From: Saprospiraceae bacterium
GTDB taxonomy: Bacteria > Bacteroidota > Bacteroidia > Chitinophagales > Saprospiraceae
Direction of reading: 5' to 3'
Assembly: GCA_022448945.1 (NCBI GenBank)
Contig: JAKVCV010000012.1
Location: forward strand, 197,324 to 261,323
Length of the DNA: 64,000 nt
The notes under the pieces were generated by a model. The model saw only the letters and a list, made by a program, of their open reading frames with translations, had not been told where the DNA came from and did not search any database. Shown piece after piece: positions 46,704 to 55,629 of this stretch; the first letter of the stretch is position 1; every line of letters starts with the position of its first letter. The position numbers and the translations under genes are program-made.

Positions 46704-46897
46704 TATAAATTATATTTATTAAAGTAAAAGTATAAAGGCTAAAATTAAAAGTATTGCTAGATTAGTTTTCTTAAGGTTTTAAAACGAATAAAAGTGCAAT
46801 TTATTATAAAACAAAAAAGGTATAATATACTAAAAAAGAGAACAAAAAACATTCAAAAATGATTCCTTCACTACGATTTCTTTAGTTTATAATATAC

Positions 46898-48172
46898 TTA
46901 CAAATGCTCATCTTTATCCATAACCAACTGAATGTTAGACCTAATTTTTTCTTCCAAATATATTTTTCGTTCACCATAAATCCTTTCAAAAACTTCATTA
47001 GAACCATGTCTAATAGTGATTAACTTAAGATCACCTATTTTATCTACATTATAATCACTAGCCAAATCATCTATCAATCTATTTATTTTATCAGGAGAAT
47101 CATTTACACAAACAGAAAAGGCTAAAGCCGTATTTTGAGTCATATTCACCTTAATACGATGTTTTGAAATCGCTGCAAATAACTTTGAAAATTTTGCTTC
47201 ATCAACAAAGAAAAAATCTTTTGATACTATTTTAAGTAAGGCTTGGTTTTTCTTTACAACTATCATAGGTTTGTATTCAACAGCATCGAATTCACCAATT
47301 ATTGTTCCTGTCCCCTCCGGATTGATAAAAGATTTTACACACAGGGGTATATTTTTATTTTGAAGAGGACGAATAGTTTTAGGATGAATAACCTGAGCAC
47401 CGTAATAAGTCATTTCAATGGCTTCTGCATAAGACAACCTATCAATTAAACTCGGATTTTCAAACAATCTTGGATCAGCAGTTAATACCCCAGGCACATC
47501 TTTCCATATAGACATATCCTCTGCATTTATACAATAAGAAAATATAGCAGCTGTAAAATCCGAACCTTCCCTACCAAGGGTTGTAGTATGATTTTCACTA
47601 GTCCCTCCCAAAAAACCCTGTGTTATCACTAATCCTCTGTCTAATAATGGTGTAACTTTTTCAACAATAGCTTTATTGGTTGCTGGCCAATTGATATTAG
47701 CATCCCTATAAGTATTATCAGTCAAAATACAATCTCTAACATCCAACCATGTTGTTGTTAAGCCAACAAGGTTAAAATAAGCAGATACAATTTTTGTTGA
47801 AAGCAACTCACCAACACTAACTATCTGATCATACAGATAATCAAATGAATCTTGAGGTCCATCTTCAAGTAGCCATTCTAGATCAACAAACGTATCATGA
47901 ATGTCATTATACACAGAATGTTCTCTATTTTGAAAGAGATTATCCATAATCATCATATGATTGTCTTTAACCTTCTGCAAGTGTTCTGTAACCATACTTT
48001 TCTGGTTATCCCAAAAAGATGTTAATACAAGTTCCATTGCATTTGTAGTTTTCCCTGAAGCAGAAATTACTATTATTAATTGTTCATTCTGGTATTGACG
48101 AACAATATTTGCAACATTTTTGATAGAATCTGCATCTTTAATAGATGCCCCACCGAACTTAAATACACGCAT
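46898..48172 (-). CDS. lysC: Aspartate kinase (monofunctional)
   Basis: The 424-residue protein has 'MRVFKFGGASIKDADSI' at the N-terminus (KFGGxS phosphate loop), 'GFLGGTSENHTTTLGREGSD' near residue 191, 'KDVPGVLTADPR' near 238 and tandem ACT domains (about 300-415) for feedback control. It phosphorylates aspartate, the first step to Lys, Thr and Met. No homoserine dehydrogenase is fused. A strong promoter lies about 100 bp upstream. Confidence 0.95.
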   Translation of the reverse strand: MRVFKFGGASIKDADSIKNVANIVRQYQNEQLIIVISASGKTTNAMELVLTSFWDNQKSMVTEHLQKVKDNHMMIMDNLFQNREHSVYNDIHDTFVDLEWLLEDGPQDSFDYLYDQIVSVGELLSTKIVSAYFNLVGLTTTWLDVRDCILTDNTYRDANINWPATNKAIVEKVTPLLDRGLVITQGFLGGTSENHTTTLGREGSDFTAAIFSYCINAEDMSIWKDVPGVLTADPRLFENPSLIDRLSYAEAIEMTYYGAQVIHPKTIRPLQNKNIPLCVKSFINPEGTGTIIGEFDAVEYKPMIVVKKNQALLKIVSKDFFFVDEAKFSKLFAAISKHRIKVNMTQNTALAFSVCVNDSPDKINRLIDDLASDYNVDKIGDLKLITIRHGSNEVFERIYGERKIYLEEKIRSNIQLVMDKDEHL

Positions 48173-48270
48173 TATTATATAATTAAATTAATGAATGATG
48201 TTTGATTTCAAATTATAAACGAAACATCATAATACATGACAAGATATATCTATAATATTATAAATGGCTG

Positions 48271-48302
48271 CAAATATAAAAGTTTAAGAATTTAGGGGCA
48301 AA
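48271..48302 (-). promoter_or_regulatory. Bacteroidota-type promoter of the aspartate kinase gene
   Basis: On the minus strand TTTG (48299-48302) is separated by 20 bp from TATATTTG (48271-48278), a perfect match to the -33/-7 consensus. The leader to the ATG at 48172 would be about 93 nt, longer than for other genes here. No riboswitch fold was recognised in it. Confidence 0.78.
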
Positions 48303-48426
48303 TAAAAAGTGAAATTTAATCATCTTATGAAAATCAAACATAAATTGTAAATCTATAGTTTTATACAAAACAAAAATTATTAACAAATTTTTAAACTATT
48401 ATTAAGTATAATAGTGTTCAATTTTA

Positions 48427-48457
48427 TTGTAAAAATAATTAGAAATATTGTATTTTG
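48427..48457 (+). promoter_or_regulatory. Probable promoter of the OmpA-family gene
   Basis: TTG (48427-48429) precedes TATTTTG (48451-48457) by 21 bp, close to the -33/-7 consensus although the -7 element is one base short. Transcription would start near 48463, which excludes the upstream in-frame ATG at 48455 as start. Confidence 0.5.
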
Positions 48458-48475
48458 CCGCCTAAATTCAACCGA

Positions 48476-49672
48476 ATGAAAAAGATAATTAAATTATTAC
48501 CAATAGTTATCTTGATGTCTGGCATAGTGAATATTCATGCCCAGCAATCAGAAGTGATTTATTTAAAAAATCCATCTTTTGAGGGCTTTCCACGTCCGGG
48601 AACCACCCCTGATTCATGGGCCGATTGTGGACATAGTCAAGAATCACCTCCCGATATACAACCTCATGGTGGTTTTAGTGTTACCCGACTTGCATATGAT
48701 GGTAGAACTTATGTAGGTTTAGTTAGCCGTGAAAACAAAACATGGGAAGCCATTGCTCAGCGGTTATCAAAAAACTTAAAAAAAGGAACATGTTATAAGT
48801 TTTCACTTTATGCATGTAAATCGCCAATTTATATTAGCCCAACTAAAAAAAATCAAAATCAACCGACTAACTTTAATAAAGGACTTATAATACGTATTTG
48901 GGGTGGAAATAATTTCTGTGACCGTTCAGAATTACTAGATGAAATAAAAAAACCAATAGAACACTTAGATTGGAAAAACTACAAATTTGAATTTACACCG
49001 AAAAAAGATGATTATTCTTTTATTTGTATTGAAGCCTACTATAAAACGCCTACTTTTAATTATTACAACGGTAATGTATTAATAGATAATGCTTCTGAAA
49101 TATTTTCTTGTGAAATTCCAACTGATATAATTCTAGAAGATAATGTTAAGGATACCATTAAAAAAACAAATGATACTTTATTAGTTAATAATATAAATCC
49201 TGAAGAACTTAGTAAAAGTAATGAACCAAATCCCAATATATCAACTAATAACATCACAATCATTGATAAAGGTAACTTTAATGCAAATTTGATAGTTGTA
49301 AAAGATCTGAAAATAGGATATAAGTTCCGTTTAGATAATTTGAATTTTCAGGCCGATTCATCTTCTATTTCATTGAATGGCAAAAAAGCCCTTTCAGAAT
49401 TATACCAGTTCCTTAAAGCAAACCCAAACATAGCGCTTGAAATTGGTGGGCACACGAATGGTCTACCCAAAGATGCTTTTTGTGATGAATTATCTACCAA
49501 ACGTGCCAAAAATGTGGTAAATTTTTTACAAGAAGAAGGTATAGATCCTAAAAGAATGAGCTACCATGGCTACGGAAAAAGAAAACCAATAGGTGATAAT
49601 GCTACAAAAGAAGGACAAAAAAAGAACCAAAGAGTAGAATTTATAATAACGGATCTAAAAAATAACGATTAA
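48476..49672 (+). CDS. OmpA-family protein with N-terminal galactose-binding-like domain
   Basis: The start at 48476 (MKKIIKLLPIVIL) gives a signal peptide cut near 'IHAQ'; the frame opens 7 codons earlier at 48455 but that Met lies inside the probable promoter. The mature protein of about 375 residues begins with a jelly-roll domain ('NPSFEGFPRPGTTPDSWADC' near 33 to about 210) like carbohydrate-binding or Bacteroidota gliding-associated modules. A Ser/Asn-rich linker follows, then an OmpA C-terminal peptidoglycan-binding domain ('IGGHTNGLP', 'LSTKRAKNVVNFL', 'GYGKRKPIGDNATKEG'). It would tie the cell wall to an outer-membrane or periplasmic ligand. Confidence 0.88.
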   Translation: MKKIIKLLPIVILMSGIVNIHAQQSEVIYLKNPSFEGFPRPGTTPDSWADCGHSQESPPDIQPHGGFSVTRLAYDGRTYVGLVSRENKTWEAIAQRLSKNLKKGTCYKFSLYACKSPIYISPTKKNQNQPTNFNKGLIIRIWGGNNFCDRSELLDEIKKPIEHLDWKNYKFEFTPKKDDYSFICIEAYYKTPTFNYYNGNVLIDNASEIFSCEIPTDIILEDNVKDTIKKTNDTLLVNNINPEELSKSNEPNPNISTNNITIIDKGNFNANLIVVKDLKIGYKFRLDNLNFQADSSSISLNGKKALSELYQFLKANPNIALEIGGHTNGLPKDAFCDELSTKRAKNVVNFLQEEGIDPKRMSYHGYGKRKPIGDNATKEGQKKNQRVEFIITDLKNND

Positions 49673-49687
49673 ATTTAAACCCTTATA

Positions 49688-50353
49688 TTATTGCTCAAAA
49701 GCAAATTGAACAATATTTGCTCCCATGCGAAGTGCTTTGGTGCGCATCTCATCACTATCATTATGTACTTCCTGATCTTCCCAACCATCACCTAAATCTG
49801 TTTCATAACTATAAAAACACACTACTCTCCCTTCCCAAATCAAAGCAAAACCCTGGGCAGGTTTGCCATCATGCTTATGAATTTTGGGCAAACCGGTACT
49901 AAATTCAAAAGTTTTATGGTAAATCTCATGAGAAAAGGGAAGCTCAACCCAATCTAAATCAGGAAAAACTTTCTTCATTGCGATACGAACAAAAGGATCC
50001 ATTCCGTAATTATCATCTATATGTAGAAACCCACCAGATTGAAGATAAAGACGTAGATTCTCAGCTTCAACATCAGAAAAAACGACATTACCATGACCTG
50101 TCATATGTATAAATGAAAAATTAAATATCTCAGAACTTCCGACATCTACTGTTTCGTAATTAGGATTTATATTTGTGTGTAGTTTTTTATTACAAAACCT
50201 TGCCAAATTCGGCAATGCTGTTGGGTTTGAATACCAATCACCACCACCACTATATTTGAGTAAACCAAATTTTAGTGCAGGTGAATAATCAGAAGGCATA
50301 AACGCAAAAGAAAGTATGCCCAAAGAAAATATTAATAAAATTTCTTTAATCAT
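49688..50353 (-). CDS. DUF4159 domain exported protein
   Basis: The 221-residue protein has a signal peptide (about 1-18) and the DUF4159 pattern: 'LLKYSGGGDWYSNPTALPNL' near residue 32, 'HMTGHGNVVFSD' near 82, 'LQSGGFLHIDDNYG' near 107, 'HEIYHKTF' near 141 and a C-terminal 'MGANIVQFAFEQ'. The fold is thought to be glutamine-amidotransferase-like, but no function is established. It is 26 bp downstream of def and belongs to the nhaD-ruvX-def run. Confidence 0.9.
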   Translation of the reverse strand: MIKEILLIFSLGILSFAFMPSDYSPALKFGLLKYSGGGDWYSNPTALPNLARFCNKKLHTNINPNYETVDVGSSEIFNFSFIHMTGHGNVVFSDVEAENLRLYLQSGGFLHIDDNYGMDPFVRIAMKKVFPDLDWVELPFSHEIYHKTFEFSTGLPKIHKHDGKPAQGFALIWEGRVVCFYSYETDLGDGWEDQEVHNDSDEMRTKALRMGANIVQFAFEQ

Positions 50354-50379
50354 GAATTATTAGTTTTTCTGATTTTGAT

Positions 50380-50940
50380 TTATTTAAAAATCAATCTATA
50401 ACTAGCATCAGTAATTCCTTTTTGAATTTTATCAAGACGCTTTTTGAGAAATCTCTTTTTTAATGGTTTCAGTAGATCTACAAAAAGAATTCCTTCAAGG
50501 TGATCATACTCATGCTGGATAACTCGTGCTGTGATTCCATCAAAAACTTTATCTATAAGTTTAAAATCAGAATTATAATACTCAATTCTAATTTGAGGTG
50601 GTCTTATCACATTTCCACGAACATCAGGAATACTAAGGCAACCCTCTTCATATTCCCATTTATCTCCAGACTCCTCAATAACAATAGGATTTATAAAAAC
50701 CTCTTTAATAAATTCACTTGCAGTTTCATCTCTATCGTCTGCATCTAATTGCAGTGTGTCAACAACAAAAATACGTATGTTTCGACCAATTTGAGGGGCA
50801 GCTAATCCCATCCCTTTAGAATGATACATTGTTTCAAACATATCATCCAACAATTTTTTTAGCTCCGGATAATCATCTTCAATCTCTTCGGTTTCTTTTC
50901 TTAAAATAGGATGACCAAAAGCGTATATAGGTAATATCAT
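50380..50940 (-). CDS. def: Peptide deformylase
   Basis: The 186-residue enzyme shows all three motifs: 'GMGLAAPQIG' near residue 43, 'EEGCLSIPD' near 101 and 'QHEYDHLEG' near 146, with Cys and two His as metal ligands. It removes the formyl group from nascent proteins. The gene follows ruvX by 60 bp, a common order in Bacteroidota. Confidence 0.97.
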   Translation of the reverse strand: MILPIYAFGHPILRKETEEIEDDYPELKKLLDDMFETMYHSKGMGLAAPQIGRNIRIFVVDTLQLDADDRDETASEFIKEVFINPIVIEESGDKWEYEEGCLSIPDVRGNVIRPPQIRIEYYNSDFKLIDKVFDGITARVIQHEYDHLEGILFVDLLKPLKKRFLKKRLDKIQKGITDASYRLIFK

Positions 50941-51000
50941 AAAATAATAATTAAATTATAAATTAGTCTTCAATAAAACTTTAATTCATAATTCATAATT

Positions 51001-51411
51001 CTAAAAGAAGCCCATATATTCCTGAAGAATAATACAGGCACTAATCTGATCTACAAGTCCTTTATCTTGTCTGTTCTTTTTCTTTTTTACTGTTTTCCTA
51101 ATAACTTCTTCAGCCATTTTAGAAGTATATGCTTCGTCCTGTCTTTCTATTTTAATCAGAGGATAAAGCTGGCTGAACTTCTTTATAAACCCTCTTATAT
51201 AATCTTCAAGAAATGTTGGTGTACCATCTTTATGCGTTGGCTGACCAATAACAATGCATTCTACATCTTCTCTATTAAGATATTCTTCAAAGAACAAAAA
51301 CAACTGTGCAGTTTCAACAGTATCCAAAGGAGTTGCAATAATTTGTAATACATCAGTCGTTGCTATTCCCGTTCTTTTTATACCATAGTCTATTGCCATT
51401 ATTCTTGCCAT
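51001..51411 (-). CDS. ruvX: Putative pre-16S rRNA nuclease (YqgF/RuvX)
   Basis: The 136-residue RNase H-fold protein has 'MAIDYGIKRTGIA' at the N-terminus with the catalytic Asp, 'CIVIGQPTHKDGT' near residue 55, 'RQDEAYTSKMA' near 94 and 'KGLVDQISACIILQEY' near 117 with the last acidic residue. It trims the 5' end of 16S rRNA precursors. It starts 24 bp after the nhaD stop codon. Confidence 0.95.
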   Translation of the reverse strand: MARIMAIDYGIKRTGIATTDVLQIIATPLDTVETAQLFLFFEEYLNREDVECIVIGQPTHKDGTPTFLEDYIRGFIKKFSQLYPLIKIERQDEAYTSKMAEEVIRKTVKKKKNRQDKGLVDQISACIILQEYMGFF

Positions 51412-51435
51412 AGCAAAGTATCGATAAATTTAATT

Positions 51436-52869
51436 TTAATGTGGATCTTCGATAATAATGTCCATATGTTTAAGCAGATGCTCAGGTTCTGGTAAAAATC
51501 CTTCAATCACCGGATATAACATTAAAAACACAATAGCACCTGCAATAAAACCAATTAGTGCCAACCAGGCTATATTTTTAAGATACCACATAAAATCTAT
51601 TTTTTCCATTCCCATTGCAGCAACACCTGCAGCAGAACCAATTATTAACATTGAGCCACCTGTGCCAGCAGAAAAGGCTAGAAATTGCCATAGCTGACTA
51701 TCAGCAGGATTATCAATGGGGCTATACATTCCCATTGCAGCAGCAACAAGTGGAACATTATCAATTAATGCAGAAAAAATACCCAATAGCACTACGACTA
51801 CAGAACGATTTGGAACAGGTTTGCCATTCACGACAGTACCATCATCATAAGCAAATACACCATCCAAATAACTAGCAAGATTCATGAGAATCCCCATAGA
51901 CTCCAATGCAGCTACTGCCATCAAAATACCGAGAAAGAATAAAATTGAGGACATCTCAATTCTGGACAGAGCATTATGAGCAGAATAATGATGTTTATCT
52001 TCAAACTCTTCATCAGGATGTAAATATTCTGAAACCAACCATACCATACCAAGAGAAAGCATCATTCCAACATATGGTGGAAGATGTGTAAAGGTTTTGA
52101 AAATCGGGACAAAAACCAAACCAGCTAATCCTACAAAAAGCATTAATTTTGACCCTTTAACTTCCGTTGTATCTTTCTCTATATATCCTGTTTCTGGGAG
52201 GGTTAATGTGCCCCTCATATAGGGCATTTTAGACATAATAAATGTTGGTATAACTGCACAAACAATAGAGGGTATTACAAGTGACAGGATCAGGCCTTGT
52301 GTCGTTATACGCTCGCCAATCCATAACATTGTAGTTGTTACATCTCCAATTGGAGACCAGGCACCACCTGCATTGGCGGTAATGACAGCTAAAGACACAA
52401 AATAGAGTCTTTCAGTCCTATCAGGAACCATTCTTCTAAGAAGTGATACAATTACAATTGTACAGGCCAAATTGTCCAAAGTGGCTGAAAGGAAAAAAGA
52501 TAATGGACAAAGTAACCACAACATAGTTGACTTCTTAGTTGTTGTGATCTTATCTGTAATAACTCTGAATCCTTTATGCAAATCAATAAGTTCAACAATT
52601 GTCATTGCACCTATCAAAAAGATAAGTATCTCAGCCGTTTTACCAACATGGTGTAAAAGAAGCTCATGAAGGAGATGATCATGTTCTGGGCCTGCCAAAT
52701 CTACTTGATTCATATGGTGGTCCATCAATGACAGCTCACCCATAGAAATAAAAGCCCAACATAATGCAGCCATTACAAGAGCAGGGACAGTTTTATCTAA
52801 TTTTATTGGGTGCTCAAAAACTATAGCTAAATAGCCTATAACAAAGGTGAAGATTACTATTGCAGACAT
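51436..52869 (-). CDS. nhaD: NhaD-type Na+/H+ antiporter
   Basis: The 477-residue protein has about 12 membrane helices and the ion-transporter superfamily blocks 'LSATLDNLACTIVIVSLLRR' near residue 127, 'GGAWSPIGDVTTTMLW' near 167 and 'ALIDNVPLVAAAMGMY' near 371. These include the paired 'DN' aspartates and TT motifs expected of NhaD. It expels Na+ in exchange for H+, helpful in saline habitats. The gene is the first of a likely nhaD-ruvX-def-DUF4159 operon. Confidence 0.94.
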   Translation of the reverse strand: MSAIVIFTFVIGYLAIVFEHPIKLDKTVPALVMAALCWAFISMGELSLMDHHMNQVDLAGPEHDHLLHELLLHHVGKTAEILIFLIGAMTIVELIDLHKGFRVITDKITTTKKSTMLWLLCPLSFFLSATLDNLACTIVIVSLLRRMVPDRTERLYFVSLAVITANAGGAWSPIGDVTTTMLWIGERITTQGLILSLVIPSIVCAVIPTFIMSKMPYMRGTLTLPETGYIEKDTTEVKGSKLMLFVGLAGLVFVPIFKTFTHLPPYVGMMLSLGMVWLVSEYLHPDEEFEDKHHYSAHNALSRIEMSSILFFLGILMAVAALESMGILMNLASYLDGVFAYDDGTVVNGKPVPNRSVVVVLLGIFSALIDNVPLVAAAMGMYSPIDNPADSQLWQFLAFSAGTGGSMLIIGSAAGVAAMGMEKIDFMWYLKNIAWLALIGFIAGAIVFLMLYPVIEGFLPEPEHLLKHMDIIIEDPH

Positions 52870-53204
52870 AATTTCTAATTAAGTTAGGTGTTATTAAGCG
52901 TCTTTTGTAAATTCTATAATAAGGAATCTAATAAAATAATCTAAGTTGTATTTTTTAACTATTTACTAGAATAAAATCATTTGTAATAAAATGATGTCTC
53001 GGGACTTTTGCCATTAATCCAAAACGTGTTAAAATTACACAAATTGATGGGTTTAGCAAATAACTTAAACACCTTTTTCTTAACAAAGTAAATATTGAAC
53101 ATATATTACAACTAAAAAACAATTTAAAAATGGACTAAAAACAAAAAAAAGCAAAACTCTCTAATAGAAAGTTTAGCTTTTAATAATTTATATATCGAGT
53201 AATA
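52870..53204. other. 335-bp intergenic region upstream of nhaD
   Basis: The region holds a rho-independent terminator for the DUF4412 gene (53139-53182) and, to the left, the presumed nhaD promoter area, where I see no clear TAnnTTTG box. A short ATCATTT/AAATGAT inverted repeat at about 52977-52996 is present. No ORF was found. Confidence 0.5.
53139..53182 (-). terminator. Rho-independent terminator of the DUF4412 gene
   Basis: On the minus strand, AAAGCTAAACT (53170-53180) pairs with AGTTTTGCTTT (53148-53158) with a single mismatch, and an inner TCT/AGA pair closes the loop. A run of eight T residues follows (A run at 53143-53150 on +). It is 23 bp past the stop codon of the DUF4412 gene. 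Confidence 0.78.
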
Positions 53205-53828
53205 TTATTGAAAATAAGAATCTGAAATTTCTTTTCTAGTTACTTTTTTCAAAGTAGTTTTTGTGAGGAGATTTCCATCCTTGTCCAGGGTGGTACTATT
53301 AAGGGGGAATCCATGTTCACCAGATTCTACCAAAGCACAAATTCCATAATCAGATTTAAAGAACTCTTTATATTCAGAAAAATTAATATCAACATCGTGT
53401 GTGACATCAATATTAGAAACAATATCTTCAGTTGAAATTTGCCAATTATACACTTTTTTGAAATCAGAGTTTTTAACCTTGCCATTATTTAATAGTTTGG
53501 CTCCTTCCATAGAAAAGCCGTCGGGAGTAGAAATTTCACTTGATGGAATTTCTATTTTTGAATCTCCAGTAATCATAAGAATAGAATTAGAAGATTTCTG
53601 CGGAACAAAACGCATTTCTACGTGACCCCTTGCAGATTCAAATGATAATTCATATGATAATTTACCCTTTTTAATATACCACTTCATATTATATTCTATT
53701 CCTGACGGAGTAACTTGTAACATCTCTATTGTTCCCTCAAAAGATTGAGAAAAAATTAGACCTGAACAGCTCAGAAAAATAATCAAAAGCAGACTTAGTT
53801 TATTAAAACAGTGAATTTTTGATTTCAT
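53205..53828 (-). CDS. DUF4412-like exported protein
   Basis: Start 53828 (MKSKIHCF) gives a signal peptide (cut near 'IFSQ'). The ORF extends to 53861, but a good promoter at 53850-53880 overlaps that extension. The mature protein of about 180 residues has the DUF4412 pattern of a beta-rich, LolA/LppX-like body: 'FEGTIEMLQVTPSGIEYNMK' at the start, 'YIKKGKLSYE' and then strands to 'LTKTTLKKVT'. Such proteins may bind lipids in the periplasm, but this is untested. A strong terminator follows. Confidence 0.8.
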   Translation of the reverse strand: MKSKIHCFNKLSLLLIIFLSCSGLIFSQSFEGTIEMLQVTPSGIEYNMKWYIKKGKLSYELSFESARGHVEMRFVPQKSSNSILMITGDSKIEIPSSEISTPDGFSMEGAKLLNNGKVKNSDFKKVYNWQISTEDIVSNIDVTHDVDINFSEYKEFFKSDYGICALVESGEHGFPLNSTTLDKDGNLLTKTTLKKVTRKEISDSYFQ

Positions 53829-53849
53829 AATAGATTGATTGTTATTATG

Positions 53850-53880
53850 TAAAGATAACACATAAACAGATAAAAAACAA
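53850..53880 (-). promoter_or_regulatory. Promoter of the DUF4412 gene
   Basis: On the minus strand TTG (53878-53880) is 20 bp upstream of TATCTTTA (53850-53857), one base off TAnnTTTG. The start of transcription near 53844 leaves a leader of about 16 nt to the ATG at 53828. Confidence 0.65.
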
Positions 53881-53949
53881 TTATATTCAAATCTGCTAAG
53901 CTAATGTTTTTAAAAAAAATGCTGGTTTAGTAATTTTTAGACTAAACCC

Positions 53950-55398
53950 TTAATTGCCAACCGGCCCTTTTATAGTTAGCGTCTGATAATTACCATCAAC
54001 AATTCCCAAAAGTGTATTATTGTTACGTTTTATAGCTTTTCCAGCTTGACCACCAGAGGGAAAAACTGAAAGAGGTGGATCAGGAAAATTCTGATTAAAA
54101 ATACTAACATTTCCAACAAAAGGGATATTTATTGTAACATCTAAATTAAACGTCAGACTACCTTCCAGACCTTGCAACCCATAGTTGCCTCCATCCCCAC
54201 CAAAAACAGCAGGAGTAATTGTAAATTGAGCAACAGAAACAGTAAATGAAATAGGAGCCGTCAACACCCCTCCCGTTCCAGGAATAGCCAAAACACCACC
54301 AGTTGCATCAGTACCTACTTCATAGTAGCCAAATCCAGTACCAAGATTACCTCCAACACCGAATTGACATCCACCACCACCACCAGCACCAATACCTAAA
54401 TTAAAGTTACCTATAGGTGGAGGTATTGGTATTGTTGCTATAAAACCAACAGATCCACCACCACCACCACCACTATAAATACGTCCAGTATTTACTATAT
54501 GTGTGTGTGTTGTCAAGTTTATAGCATCTGCACCTGGTTCTCCTTCTCCTGATTGTCCTTGCAAACCAGCTCCAACTCCACCATTACCACCACTGGCCAA
54601 AAGAAAACCTTCATTCCATATACCTACCCTAGATTGTGTGTGTAAATTACCTGTATTGTATACAGGAGTACCTGAATTGCTATTAGTCAATTCTAGTCCC
54701 GGAGGAATACGAAGAACAACGCAAACAGGTGTATTTGTAGGCAAACTATTTGCAGCTTGTAAATCATAATCCACTTGTGGACTAATGAGATTTACTTCTA
54801 TACAGGGCTCAACAGTTACAACATAAACCTGACTTTTAATTGTTCCATCACATCCAGCCTGAACTACTATTGGGTAAGTTCCCGCTGGCGCAAAAATATC
54901 TGCTGTAACTTTAAGAGATACTGTATCTGTTCCTGTTACTACTGAACTATCAATTATAACATTAATACCATCAGGCAAATTCGCAATCACATAAATACCA
55001 ATTGAAGAAACTCCATTGATTTGATTAACAAATAATCGTGTAGAATCTTCATTAGCAACTATCCTATCGATTGTTCCCGATTGATTTTCAATAAAAAAAT
55101 CAAATACACATTCATCACAACTTTGTTGCCAAGTAGGCATCCAACATCTTCCTGTGAAATATTGTAATGTACTATCTTCGACATTAAATATCGTCAATCC
55201 ATACTTAGGCTCAAAAATACTATCACGTTGTTGTGTAGTCATTCTTGGAGGTAAAAAGCCCTTTTCTGTTGACTCAAGATGTAAAATTGCAGAAGTATCT
55301 GGTTGTAGAATATTAATCCCAACCTGTGCTTGCATATAATTAATATAAGCAAAGAAGCAGATTACTAAAAGAAGAAAACTATTATTAAATAATTTCAT
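53950..55398 (-). CDS. Secreted glycine-rich, phage-tail-fibre-like protein
   Basis: The 482-residue protein has a signal peptide (to about residue 24, 'MQAQ'). The next part, 'VGINILQPDTSAILHLESTE' and 'GFLPPRMTTQQRDSI' (about 26-80), is the N-terminal module widely seen in Bacteroidota tail-fibre-like secreted proteins. A beta-domain follows (about 85-250). From about 250 to 450 there are many poly-Gly stretches ('YSGGGGGGS', 'GIGAGGGGG') between 'IVNTGRI'-type strands, as in phage adhesins built of polyglycine-II helices. It ends 'LTIKGPVGN'. No T9SS domain is present. It could be a surface adhesin; the ligand is unknown. Confidence 0.72.
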   Translation of the reverse strand: MKLFNNSFLLLVICFFAYINYMQAQVGINILQPDTSAILHLESTEKGFLPPRMTTQQRDSIFEPKYGLTIFNVEDSTLQYFTGRCWMPTWQQSCDECVFDFFIENQSGTIDRIVANEDSTRLFVNQINGVSSIGIYVIANLPDGINVIIDSSVVTGTDTVSLKVTADIFAPAGTYPIVVQAGCDGTIKSQVYVVTVEPCIEVNLISPQVDYDLQAANSLPTNTPVCVVLRIPPGLELTNSNSGTPVYNTGNLHTQSRVGIWNEGFLLASGGNGGVGAGLQGQSGEGEPGADAINLTTHTHIVNTGRIYSGGGGGGSVGFIATIPIPPPIGNFNLGIGAGGGGGCQFGVGGNLGTGFGYYEVGTDATGGVLAIPGTGGVLTAPISFTVSVAQFTITPAVFGGDGGNYGLQGLEGSLTFNLDVTINIPFVGNVSIFNQNFPDPPLSVFPSGGQAGKAIKRNNNTLLGIVDGNYQTLTIKGPVGN

Positions 55399-55629
55399 TT
55401 ATCTTCTGAGTTATTTTTTTTATCTAAACTTGTGAATAAGTATGGATAAAATAATTGATTTAAAAAAAACAAATCGCAAAATAGGAATTTTATTGGAAAG
55501 AAGTCGCATAAATTCTAAAATACAATTTACCAGAACCTTATATTTCTTGCTTTTTACATATTGTTAAAGAATTATAATGTATTAACTTATTATCAGAAAA
55601 AATCCCAAATAACAATTAAATTGAAAACA

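Noticed and set aside
55561-55629. Longer start for the Cys/Met PLP enzyme
   Set aside because: The added 23 residues are not like the family, and MKDWSHILTHLGE at 55630 is the usual N-terminus.
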